A stretch of DNA of 7,154 nucleotides from an uncultured Eubacterium sp. (lineage in GTDB: Bacteria; Bacillota; Clostridia; Lachnospirales; CAG-274), in contig UQYD01000065.1 of assembly GCA_900545305.1 (NCBI GenBank), positions 1 through 7,154 of the forward strand. Direction: 5' to 3'. The position numbers were made by a program, and so were the translations under genes. Below the pieces are notes generated by a model. It ran no database searches, was not told where the DNA came from, and worked only from the letters and a program-made list of their open reading frames with translations. Shown here piece by piece: positions 1 through 6,954 of the stretch; the stretch's first letter is position 1; each line of letters opens with the position of its first letter.

Positions 1-1
1 A

Positions 2-856
2 AGTGGTGGTAAAACAACACTTGCACTTCATATGGTAGCAGAAGTTCAGAAGGCAAATGGTATTGCAGGTTTCATTGATGCAGAACACGCTCTTGACCCT
101 TCATATGCTGCTAAACTTGGTGTAGATATTAACAATCTCTATGTTTCGCAGCCTGACGATGGTGAACAGGCTCTTGATATTGCTGAAGCAATGGTTCGTT
201 CAGGTGCTATGGATATTATTGTTATAGACTCTGTTGCAGCCCTTGTTCCTAGAGTAGAAATTGACGGCGAAATGAGTGACAATAACGTAGGTTTACAGGC
301 AAGACTTATGAGTAAGGCTCTTAGAAAACTTACAGCTATTGCATCAAAAAGTAATTGTATTATCATATTCATTAACCAGTTAAGAGAAAAGATTGGCGTT
401 ATGTTTGGTAACCCAGAAACTACAACTGGTGGTAAGGCTCTTAAATTCTATGCTTCTGTCAGAATAGAAGTAAGAAAGGGCGAAGCTATTAAAAATGGTA
501 CTGAAATTATAGGTAATAAAACAAAGGCTAAAATCGTTAAAAACAAGGTAGCACCTCCTTTCAGAACAGCTGAATTTGATATTATGTACGGTTTGGGTAT
601 AAGTCATGTTGGAGAAATAGTTGACTTAGGTGCAAATCTTGATATAATACAAAAGGGAGGAGCTTGGTATAGCTACGGCGATGCCAGAATAGGTCAGGGT
701 CGTGAAAATGCAAAACAGTATTTAACTGAAAATCCTGATATAGCTCTCGAAATTGAAAATAGAATTCGTGAACACTATGGTCTTGAATCTGTTATTGACT
801 ATATTCCAACAGGTGAAGAAGTAGCAGAAAGCGAAACTGAAAAAGTAGAAGAATAA
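2..856 (+). CDS. recA: RecA recombinase, 5'-truncated by the window edge
   Basis: RecA is the ATP-dependent DNA strand-exchange protein. It forms filaments on single-stranded DNA, drives homologous recombination and stimulates LexA self-cleavage. The frame is open from base 2, and 284 residues are visible. It begins inside the Walker A loop (SGGKTT, the end of a GPESxGKTT motif), so by comparison with E. coli RecA (352 aa) about 68 N-terminal residues lie outside the window. The first in-window ATG (base 32) is internal and not the start. Visible hallmarks are Walker B (DIIVIDSVAALVPR), the L1 region (GEMSDNNVGLQARLMSKALRKLT), the L2/DNA-binding region (NQLREKIGVMFGNPETTTGGKALKFYASVR), and an acidic C-terminal tail (EEVAESETEKVEE) typical of the family. 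The L1 residues SDNN differ from the commoner GDSH. No terminator follows, and the next gene starts 18 bp downstream on the same strand. Identification is essentially certain. Confidence 0.98.
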   Translation, partial: SGGKTTLALHMVAEVQKANGIAGFIDAEHALDPSYAAKLGVDINNLYVSQPDDGEQALDIAEAMVRSGAMDIIVIDSVAALVPRVEIDGEMSDNNVGLQARLMSKALRKLTAIASKSNCIIIFINQLREKIGVMFGNPETTTGGKALKFYASVRIEVRKGEAIKNGTEIIGNKTKAKIVKNKVAPPFRTAEFDIMYGLGISHVGEIVDLGANLDIIQKGGAWYSYGDARIGQGRENAKQYLTENPDIALEIENRIREHYGLESVIDYIPTGEEVAESETEKVEE

Positions 857-874
857 TCTGGAAAGCTGATTGAT

Positions 875-1756
875 ATGAAAAATTTAACTAAAAAGCAAAA
901 AGGTATTTTATTTATAATATTGGCAGCTATGTTTTTTGCCCTTATGAATTGTTTTGTAAGACTTTCGGGAGATTTGCCAACGGTGCAAAAAAGTTTCTTC
1001 CGTAATCTTGTAGCTGTTTTTGTAGCATTTGTTGTACTTATGAGGTCAGGAGTTGGCTTTAGTTATAGATGGGAAGATATGCCACTTCTCTTAACTCGTT
1101 CAATAATGGGTACAATGGGTATTTTGGGCAATTTTTATGCAGTAGACCACTTGAATATTGCCGATGCTTCAATGCTCAATAAGTTGTCACCTTTCTTTGC
1201 AGTTATTTTTTCAATATTTATATTAAAGGAAAAGCCAAAGGTTTTTCAGGTGTTAGGTGTTATTATTGCCTTTACAGGTAGTTTGTTTATAATAAAGCCT
1301 AGTATGGACTTTAGCCACACTGTTCCGGCCGTAGTTGGTATGATAGGTGGCTTAGGTGCAGGTGTTGCCTATACTTGTGTTAGAGCTTTAGGTAATAAGG
1401 GAGTTAAAGGACCTCTTATTGTGTTCTTCTTCTCTGCTTTTAGCTGTGTTGTAGTATTGCCATACTTGATATTTAACTATCATCACATGGAATGGTGGCA
1501 GTTAGGCTCTCTTTTACTTGCCGGTATAGCAGCTGCTGGTGGTCAGTTCTCTATTACTGCTGCCTATACAAATGCTCCTGCTAAGGAAATTTCAGTTTAT
1601 GACTATTCACAGGTAATATTTGCTGCGATTTTGGGATTTTTCTTCTTTGCCCAAATTCCGGATATTTATTCTGTTCTTGGATATATTATAATCTGTGGTA
1701 TTTCAATAATTATGTTTATATATAACGGAAAAGAAGATAAAAAAGAAAATGTGTAA
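875..1756 (+). CDS. DMT-superfamily (EamA-type) inner-membrane transporter
   Basis: This is a 293-residue, very hydrophobic protein with about ten predicted transmembrane helices, roughly at residues 10-29, 38-56, 74-91, 97-117, 124-142, 151-170, 180-200, 210-230, 243-260 and 266-284. It has the internal duplication of two five-helix EamA domains. Family-like features include LNKLSPFFAVIFSIFILKEKP at the end of the first half, the matching position in the second half (YSQVIFAAILGFFFFAQIPD), and a short charged C-terminus. Members of the drug/metabolite transporter superfamily export or import small metabolites such as amino acids and nucleotide-related compounds. The substrate cannot be read from the sequence. 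The ATG follows a weak Shine-Dalgarno (GGAAAG, 860-865, 9 nt spacing). It probably rides on the recA transcript, since there is only an 18-bp gap with no terminator, and it ends just before a strong hairpin. A function shared with recA is not implied. Confidence 0.9.
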   Translation: MKNLTKKQKGILFIILAAMFFALMNCFVRLSGDLPTVQKSFFRNLVAVFVAFVVLMRSGVGFSYRWEDMPLLLTRSIMGTMGILGNFYAVDHLNIADASMLNKLSPFFAVIFSIFILKEKPKVFQVLGVIIAFTGSLFIIKPSMDFSHTVPAVVGMIGGLGAGVAYTCVRALGNKGVKGPLIVFFFSAFSCVVVLPYLIFNYHHMEWWQLGSLLLAGIAAAGGQFSITAAYTNAPAKEISVYDYSQVIFAAILGFFFFAQIPDIYSVLGYIIICGISIIMFIYNGKEDKKENV

Positions 1757-1793
1757 AAAAAGGCTGTTTAGGATTTTCCTAAACAGCCTTTTT
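1757..1793. terminator. Bidirectional Rho-independent terminator between convergent transcripts
   Basis: A perfect 17-bp inverted repeat (1757-1773 pairs with 1777-1793, loop TTT at 1774-1776) has the core AGGCTGTTTAGGA. The outer A/T pairs give a U tract on the plus strand and, because of the A run at 1755-1761, a longer U tract on the minus strand. It begins directly after the permease stop codon and ends 5 bp before the end of the minus-strand deaminase gene. It therefore most likely terminates both the recA-permease transcript and the cca operon. Confidence 0.95.
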
Positions 1794-1798
1794 CTATA

Positions 1799-2254
1799 TT
1801 AGTACATTGTTTTATCCATATTGTCGTATTCTTTGAAAAGCTCAAGACATTCTTTTCTGCCGGTTTCCAAAGTTTCAATACCTTCTTTCTCGCCTTTTAA
1901 TACAGCAAAGAAGTCGCTATCTCTAAAGCCAATGCTTTCTGCATCTTTAATAGTACAGCCATAGTAAACCTTTTCAATGTTTGCCCACATAATAGCAGCA
2001 GAACACATTGGGCAAGGAGCTGATGTAGTATAAAGTGTGCAACCAGAAAGGTCAAAAGTATCAAGGTTCTTGCAAGCATCGTGAATTGCCATTATTTCAC
2101 CGTGGTTAGTTGGGTCTTTTTTGCTAACAACACAGTTGTGACCTTTACCTACAATTTTACCGTCTTTTACAATAACAGCACCAAAAGGACCACCGTCGCC
2201 TTTTCTTATACCCTCATAAGCTTCATCAATAGCTATTTTCATAAATTTGTCCAT
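1799..2254 (-). CDS. guaD: Guanine deaminase-type zinc-dependent nucleobase deaminase
   Basis: This is a 151-residue member of the cytidine/deoxycytidylate deaminase fold family and closely resembles Bacillus subtilis GuaD (156 aa), which converts guanine to xanthine plus ammonia in purine salvage. The zinc and catalytic residues are visible: H51 with proton-shuttle E53 (PTNHGEIMAI), and C81/C84 (APCPMC). The segment GGPFGAVIVKDGKIVGKGHN, the stretch after PCPMC (AIMWANIEKVYYGC, then DAESIGFRDSDFF) and a C-terminus ending in tyrosine are GuaD-like. They lack the GAxGS-type segment expected of the tRNA adenosine deaminase TadA. The usual HAE reads HGE here. It is the last gene of a minus-strand operon, 17 bp after the dehydrogenase, with a strong RBS (AGGAGG at 2263-2268, 8 nt before ATG). 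A different nucleobase or nucleoside substrate remains possible; the deaminase class is secure. The protein should be cytoplasmic. Confidence 0.85.
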   Translation of the reverse strand: MDKFMKIAIDEAYEGIRKGDGGPFGAVIVKDGKIVGKGHNCVVSKKDPTNHGEIMAIHDACKNLDTFDLSGCTLYTTSAPCPMCSAAIMWANIEKVYYGCTIKDAESIGFRDSDFFAVLKGEKEGIETLETGRKECLELFKEYDNMDKTMY

Positions 2255-2271
2255 TTTTAAATCCTCCTACT

Positions 2272-3027
2272 TTATTTGCTTTTGTTTTTTTGTATTTCGT
2301 AACATACTTTGCCTATAATGCAACTTGGCAATAGTTTAGACGCAACGGCAGAAAATTTACCTACTATACCAGGGACAATTACAGTTTTTTTCTGAAACAT
2401 TTTTCTTATAGCATATTTTGCTACATAGTCACTTGTTAATGGTTTCATACTAAAACTTACGCCGGCTCTTTTATTAAAACCTGTATCTACAGGACCAGGG
2501 CATAAAGCACAAATATGAACATTGGAATTTTCATGTTCAAGCTCTTGCTTTATTGACTGCGTAAGTCTTAAAACATAGGCTTTGCTTGCGTAGTATGTTG
2601 CCATAAGAGGACCTACACAAAAGCCGGCAAGAGAGGCAGTATTCAATATATAACCTCTGTTTTTCTGTCTGAAATCTCTCAAATAGAGTTTTGTCAAAAT
2701 CTGAACAGCTTTAATATTAAGGTCAATTAAATTCAGTTCATTGTTAAGGTCGGTTTTGTAAAACTCGCCAAAAGCACCAAAACCGGCATTATTTACAAGA
2801 ATATCAATATTAATTCCCTTTGTCTTTTTATGGAGTAAAAAACAATTTTCCGGCTTGCTTAAATCCAAAGCCAAAACTTTAACCTTTGTATTTAACTTTT
2901 TGGCAAGTGTGCATAAAGCCTGTTGGTTTCTTGCTACAAGAATAAGTCTGTAACCTCTTTTTGCAAATTCCAAAGCCATAGAACGACCTATGCCACTTGT
3001 AGCACCTGTAATTAAAGCAGTAGTCAT
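2272..3027 (-). CDS. Classical short-chain dehydrogenase/reductase (SDR), substrate unknown
   Basis: This is a 251-residue NAD(P)-dependent oxidoreductase with a Rossmann fold. The motifs of classical SDRs are all present: the cofactor-binding TGATSGIG (residues 7-14), a basic residue after the second strand (VARN, R33, which suggests NADPH preference), D55 in LALDLS, NNAG (79-82), N104, catalytic S132 (NTAS), Y145 and K149 (YYASK), and the CPGPVDTGF loop (176-184). Catalytic residues are therefore intact. The C-terminal part (about 215-251) has a hydrophobic stretch and a lysine-rich end, as seen in DltE-like and acyl-chain or steroid-type SDRs, but no specific substrate can be assigned. The start is supported by an AGGAGG at 3037-3042, 9 nt upstream, which lies across the end of cca. 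The intergenic gap is 6 bp, so translation may be coupled. It is the middle gene of the cca operon. Confidence 0.9.
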   Translation of the reverse strand: MTTALITGATSGIGRSMALEFAKRGYRLILVARNQQALCTLAKKLNTKVKVLALDLSKPENCFLLHKKTKGINIDILVNNAGFGAFGEFYKTDLNNELNLIDLNIKAVQILTKLYLRDFRQKNRGYILNTASLAGFCVGPLMATYYASKAYVLRLTQSIKQELEHENSNVHICALCPGPVDTGFNKRAGVSFSMKPLTSDYVAKYAIRKMFQKKTVIVPGIVGKFSAVASKLLPSCIIGKVCYEIQKNKSK

Positions 3028-3033
3028 TATAGT

Positions 3034-4212
3034 TTACCTCCTTAAAAATGCCATAATTTTTTCTCGCTGGTTATTATGAGGATTTTTCAGTACAAAGTCA
3101 AGAGCTTTTGCTAAATATTCTCCAACTTCTTTTCCATGGTCAATGCCTAATTCCTTTAAATCGTTTCCATTTATGGCAAGAGATTTTAGATTACAGCAAT
3201 CTCCGGCTGAAATTATTTCGTTGTACATTTCCTTTGCCTTTGATGTATCTATGCCTTTGACAGCACCCATAATTTCTATTTCGTGTTCTGTATTTTCACC
3301 TAAAATACTGATGAGTTTACGAAGTGAATATTTGTCTGTTATTTCAAAGTCAATGTGTTTTACAAGCTGTGAAGTAATTTTGTTTGTTTTGTTATCAGTT
3401 CTGAAATGGTGAAGTATTTTTTTTACATTGTCACTGTCTAATGTGTGGAAAACATAGGCAAGACGTACACAAATATCTTTACTTAATGTGTTTATAGTGC
3501 TGTAAGAAATGGATTTATCCTCAATTATTTGTTCTAATTCCGGCAAGAAATAAGGCAACATACCACTTTCATATAAAAGCTCAAGTCTTTCGTTGTGGTC
3601 AGAAATAATGAGTTTGAAAAATTCTTCTCTTATTCTTTCAATGCTTATGTTTTTAATAAGATGTGCATTTTCTTTAAGGGCAAGCATAGTATTTTCTTCT
3701 ATTGAAAAATCAAGCTGTGCAGAAAAACGCAATGCTCTCATCATTCTTAAAGCATCTTCCTGAAATCTTTTAGATGGCTTGCCTACACCTTTTATTATAG
3801 CCTTTTTTATATCTTCCATACCACCAAACATATCTACATAACCTCTTTGGTCGTTGTAGGCAATGGCATTTACGGTAAAATCTCGGCGACTTAAATCTCC
3901 TGCCAATTTATCTGTAAAAATAACCTGTTCAGGGTGTCTGTTGTCTTTGTATTCTCCGTCAATTCTGTAGGTAGTAAGCTCGTAACCTATTTTGTCAATA
4001 ATGACAGTTACAGTACCATGTTCTATACCTGTGTCTACTGTATGTGGAAAAATAGCTTTTACTTCCTCTGGAAGTGCAGAAGTTGTAATGTCATAATCGT
4101 GAGGTGGAATACCCATAAGATAATCCCTTACACATCCGCCTACGATATATCCCTCGTAGCCATTTTTGTTAAGTTCTGAAATTATAAATTTTACCTGTTC
4201 TGGTAGTTGCAT
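3034..4212 (-). CDS. cca: CCA tRNA nucleotidyltransferase (class II)
   Basis: This enzyme adds or repairs the 3'-terminal CCA of tRNAs using CTP and ATP without a nucleic-acid template. The product is 392 residues, close to the Bacillus enzyme (about 397-404). The N-terminal head carries motif A with GGCVRD (25-30) and the metal-binding pair in HDYDIT (D39/D41). Next comes the flexible-loop region RIDGEYKDNRHP (83-94), then motif B RRDFTVNA (109-116), and the base-recognition motif EDALRMMR (152-159), in which D153 and R156 would be the nucleotide template. The retained flexible loop argues against a CC-only enzyme; a full CCA-adding enzyme is the likeliest call. The C-terminal neck, body and tail are helical and end in MAFLRR. 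The ATG is preceded by AGGAG (4220-4224, 7 nt spacing) and by a good promoter. It is the first gene of a three-gene minus-strand operon with the SDR and the deaminase. Confidence 0.96.
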   Translation of the reverse strand: MQLPEQVKFIISELNKNGYEGYIVGGCVRDYLMGIPPHDYDITTSALPEEVKAIFPHTVDTGIEHGTVTVIIDKIGYELTTYRIDGEYKDNRHPEQVIFTDKLAGDLSRRDFTVNAIAYNDQRGYVDMFGGMEDIKKAIIKGVGKPSKRFQEDALRMMRALRFSAQLDFSIEENTMLALKENAHLIKNISIERIREEFFKLIISDHNERLELLYESGMLPYFLPELEQIIEDKSISYSTINTLSKDICVRLAYVFHTLDSDNVKKILHHFRTDNKTNKITSQLVKHIDFEITDKYSLRKLISILGENTEHEIEIMGAVKGIDTSKAKEMYNEIISAGDCCNLKSLAINGNDLKELGIDHGKEVGEYLAKALDFVLKNPHNNQREKIMAFLRR

Positions 4213-4246
4213 AAAAGCACTCCTTTAGTGATTTTTGTCATTATGA

Positions 4247-4275
4247 ATTGTACCATATATAAACATTTTCTTCAA
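4247..4275 (-). promoter_or_regulatory. Predicted sigma-A promoter of the cca-SDR-deaminase operon
   Basis: Read on the minus strand, TTGAAG (4270-4275) and TACAAT (4247-4252) are separated by exactly 17 bp, matching a sigma-A -35/-10 pair. The start of transcription would fall near 4240, giving a leader of roughly 28 nt that contains the cca ribosome binding site. No other promoter-like sequence is seen within the operon spacers. Assigned by consensus only. Confidence 0.65.
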
Positions 4276-4296
4276 GTTTTGTAATTCAATATGTAC

Positions 4297-4325
4297 TTGA
4301 TAAATAGCTGAAAAAACGATATAAT
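4297..4325 (+). promoter_or_regulatory. Predicted sigma-A promoter of the walRK-type operon
   Basis: TTGATA (4297-4302) and a perfect TATAAT (4320-4325) are 17 bp apart. Transcription would begin near 4332, leaving a leader of about 63 nt. The RBS for the response regulator is AAGGTG at 4384-4389, 5 nt before ATG. The promoter is divergent from the cca promoter, with 21 bp between the two -35 elements. Confidence 0.8.
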
Positions 4326-4394
4326 TATAACATAAAGAGAGTTTTACTGCTAATAATTCGGCAGTTTAAATAAAGTAGGTAGGAAGGTGTTTAA

Positions 4395-5087
4395 ATGGCT
4401 AAGATTTTAGTTGTTGATGATGAAGCTAGTATTGTTACTATGCTTGCTTATAATCTAAAAAAAGAGGGCTATGACGTTGTTACGGCAGAGGACGGCGAAG
4501 TTGCCCTTGAAAAATTTGAAAGTGAAAACCCTGATTTATTGTTACTTGATATTATGATGCCTAAAATGGACGGATATGAAGTATGTCGTAAAATTAGGGA
4601 AAAAAGTAATGTGCCTATTATTATGCTTACAGCCAGAGCTGATGAAGTGGATAAGGTTGTAGGTCTTGAAATGGGTGCAGATGATTATGTTACAAAGCCT
4701 TTTGGCAACAGAGAACTTATTGCAAGAGTAAAGGCAAACCTCCGTCGTTCAGATATTGCCCCTGTGACAAATAATGAAAAAGACGGAAATAATCAGGTTT
4801 ATGGTGATTTGAACATAGACTTTGACAGATATGAAGTTACAAAGAGAGGAGAAGTTATAAATCTTACTTTAAGAGAATTTGAACTTCTTACTTTCCTTGC
4901 TACTCAGACTCCTACAATTTTCACAAGAGAAAACTTGCTTGAAAAAGTATGGGGATACGAATATTTTGGCGATGTCAGAGCAGTAGACGTTACTATAAGA
5001 CGATTGAGAGAAAAGATTGAAGATGACCCAAGTAAGCCAAAGTATATTGTAACAAAAAGAGGTGTAGGGTACTACTTTAATTGCTAA
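4395..5087 (+). CDS. walR: OmpR-family response regulator, WalR (YycF)-like
   Basis: This is a 230-residue DNA-binding response regulator. The receiver domain (about 1-118) has acidic pocket D8/D9, phosphoacceptor D52 (LLLLDIMMP), T79 and K101. The C-terminal winged helix (about 137-229) contains LTLREFELLTFLA, the recognition-helix region DVRAVDVTIRRLREKIEDDP, and the closing KRGVGYYF. The stretches DDYVTKPF and VWGYEYFGDVRAVDVT are very close to B. subtilis WalR, the regulator of cell-wall hydrolases and wall homeostasis. T100 matches the position of the WalR threonine reported as a PrkC target in B. subtilis. Its partner kinase starts 27 bp downstream, so the pair is cotranscribed. In Clostridia, PhoB-like regulators look similar, so orthology to WalR is likely but unproven. 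The start is supported by the RBS and by the family's usual N-terminus (KILVVDDE). Confidence 0.9.
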   Translation: MAKILVVDDEASIVTMLAYNLKKEGYDVVTAEDGEVALEKFESENPDLLLLDIMMPKMDGYEVCRKIREKSNVPIIMLTARADEVDKVVGLEMGADDYVTKPFGNRELIARVKANLRRSDIAPVTNNEKDGNNQVYGDLNIDFDRYEVTKRGEVINLTLREFELLTFLATQTPTIFTRENLLEKVWGYEYFGDVRAVDVTIRRLREKIEDDPSKPKYIVTKRGVGYYFNC

Positions 5088-5114
5088 AGTTTTACCTATT
5101 TTACAGGTGATAGT

Positions 5115-6869
5115 ATGAAAAGTATTCGTTGGAAACTGGTTTTTATGTATTTGTCATTGGTATTTATGGTGCTTATTTTGACAGGTACTTACATTGTAAT
5201 CAGTACAGAGAATAGAGAAAAAAATAAGGCAAAAGAAGAATTAAGACAATGTGCCGTATATATTAATGAACAGGTTGTTGAACAGTACGACAGCAGATAC
5301 TTTCAGAATAGTCTTGTAAATCTGTCTATAGTCAGTTCATCTCTCAAAAATGTTACAGGGCATATTTTGGATAACAAGGGAGATACTATAGCTTCTTCCA
5401 CTGCCAGAGATGAAAATTCTTTCCAAAAGTATAATGATTCAGCTATTATAACAGCCCTTAATGGTGAGGAAAGTTTTCAGGACAAGGGGAGAGCTGTAGA
5501 TGCCAATGAACAGGTAACAAGGGTTATGTCCTATGCTTATCCTGTCACAGATGACGGTGGACAGGTTGAGTATGTTATTTATGTTCAGATGGACGCAGAG
5601 AGTTTTTATACAAGTATTAACCAGACTATAAGAACAATCTTAATTAGTGTGGTTATAGCTATAGTGTTTACAATTATTTTGGGCTTTCTTTTTGCAAATA
5701 CAATTACAAAGCCTATTTCTGTTCTTACTAAAAAGGCCAATATGATGGCAAAAGGTCATTTGGAACAGAAGGTAAGTGTAAAAGGTAATGATGAAATAGG
5801 TCAGTTGACACGTTCGTTCAATACAATGGCTAAGGAATTGAGAAAAACCGTTGCAGAAATTGATGAACAGAGAAACCGTCTTGAAATTATACTTATGAAT
5901 ATGACAGACGGCGTTATGGCTTTTGATGAAAGAGGTCAGCTTATACACGTTAATACAGCTGCCTACGATATGCTGGAAATTGATGATTTGAATATTTCCT
6001 TTAAATGGCTTTTGAAAAAATTAGGGCTTAAGTTAAAGGATATAAAGCAGGATTCAATTTATGAAATGACGGTAAATGAAAATGGAAAATATATTTCTAC
6101 TTCTATCATTTCATACTCAGTAAAGCACGATTACAACAGTTTTATTGTAGTTCTCCACGATGTCACTAAGCATAGACAGCTTGATGATATGCGTAAAGAG
6201 TTTGTTGCCAATGTAAGTCACGAAATTGGTACTCCACTTACTACAATAAAGGGCTATTCAGAATTGCTTTTAGATGGTGCTATTGACGATAAGTCTGTAG
6301 CTATGGATTTCTTAAAAGAAATAAATGTTGCAGCTGATAGAATGAAGTTGTTAAGAGATGACCTTTTGGATTTATCACGTTTTGATACAAGAGTTAATAA
6401 GTTCAACAAGGAAAGAACTGACTTGGTTGAAATTGCAAGAGGTTGTATAAGACAGAATAAGGTTGTTGCAGAGGGTAGAGAACAGAAAATTGTATTTGAT
6501 GACCCACTTATTCCTATGTATATTTACGCTGATGTGGCAAGAGTAAATCAGGTTATAACAAACATTATTTCAAATGCTATGAAATACAGTGATAAAGGTT
6601 CTGTTATTAAAATTTCAATGGGAGCGACAAGAAGTGTTTATATGCTTTCTATTTCTGATAATGGTATTGGTATGCCACCAGAGGCTCTTGATAGAATTTT
6701 TGATAGATTTTATAGAGTTGATAAGGCAAGAAGTCGTTCAATGGGTGGTAATGGACTTGGGCTGTCTATTGCAAAGGAAATAATGGACGCCCACAGTGGT
6801 AGCATAGATGTAGTAAGCCAGTTGGGACAGGGAACAACAATGGTATTGAAGTTTCCGAAGGTGAAATAA
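5115..6869 (+). CDS. walK: Membrane sensor histidine kinase, WalK (YycG)-like
   Basis: This 584-residue kinase has the WalK architecture (B. subtilis WalK is 611 aa). TM1 is about 9-29. An extracytoplasmic sensor domain of about 140 residues follows (30-172), then TM2 (about 173-194), HAMP (about 195-247), PAS (about 255-350), HisKA dimerisation domain (about 359-425) and HATPase (about 470-582). Phosphoacceptor H369 lies in FVANVSHEIGTPLTT. The N box (N483/N487, TNIISNAMKYS), G1 box (DNGIGM, 515-520), F box (IFDRFYRVDKARSR) and G2 box (GGNGLGLSIAKE) are intact, so it should bind ATP. The H-box has Gly372 (codon 6228-6230) where Arg or Lys is usual. It would phosphorylate the regulator encoded just upstream. 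The start has an AGGTGA (5105-5110) only 4 nt before ATG. A PhoR-type kinase is the main alternative name. The operon appears to end here; no further gene follows in the window. Confidence 0.9.
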   Translation: MKSIRWKLVFMYLSLVFMVLILTGTYIVISTENREKNKAKEELRQCAVYINEQVVEQYDSRYFQNSLVNLSIVSSSLKNVTGHILDNKGDTIASSTARDENSFQKYNDSAIITALNGEESFQDKGRAVDANEQVTRVMSYAYPVTDDGGQVEYVIYVQMDAESFYTSINQTIRTILISVVIAIVFTIILGFLFANTITKPISVLTKKANMMAKGHLEQKVSVKGNDEIGQLTRSFNTMAKELRKTVAEIDEQRNRLEIILMNMTDGVMAFDERGQLIHVNTAAYDMLEIDDLNISFKWLLKKLGLKLKDIKQDSIYEMTVNENGKYISTSIISYSVKHDYNSFIVVLHDVTKHRQLDDMRKEFVANVSHEIGTPLTTIKGYSELLLDGAIDDKSVAMDFLKEINVAADRMKLLRDDLLDLSRFDTRVNKFNKERTDLVEIARGCIRQNKVVAEGREQKIVFDDPLIPMYIYADVARVNQVITNIISNAMKYSDKGSVIKISMGATRSVYMLSISDNGIGMPPEALDRIFDRFYRVDKARSRSMGGNGLGLSIAKEIMDAHSGSIDVVSQLGQGTTMVLKFPKVK

Positions 6870-6919
6870 CCACACAACGAGGAGAATGATTTTAAGGGGT
6901 TAATATATAAATATTTTCC

Positions 6920-6948
6920 TTGAAAATTTATTTTTGTTGTGATAGAAT
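6920..6948 (+). promoter_or_regulatory. Predicted extended -10 sigma-A promoter downstream of walK
   Basis: TTGAAA (6920-6925) and TAGAAT (6943-6948) are 17 bp apart, and the -10 is preceded by TGA (6940-6942), an extended -10 (TGn) element. Transcription would begin near 6955. No open reading frame follows, and the transcript would meet a strong terminator after about 50 nt. The sequence before it (6870-6919) contains nothing recognisable; a GAGGAG followed by ATG at 6886 opens only five codons. Confidence 0.6.
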
Positions 6949-6954
6949 AACAGG

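Noticed and set aside
139..607. Antisense open frames within recA, and similar frames opposite cca and walK
   Set aside because: They are shadows of the strongly supported coding frames, with no RBS or recognisable protein features.
4346..4365. ACTGC/GCAGT inverted repeat in the walRK leader
   Set aside because: The stem is only 5 bp with a 10-nt loop in AT-rich DNA and has no U tract, so it is too weak to call a riboswitch or attenuator.
6886..6903. GAGGAG followed by ATG and five codons (MILRG, then stop) after walK
   Set aside because: The SD-to-ATG spacing is too short and the frame closes at once, so there is no support for a real leader peptide. It might be a decayed gene start, but nothing further downstream supports that.
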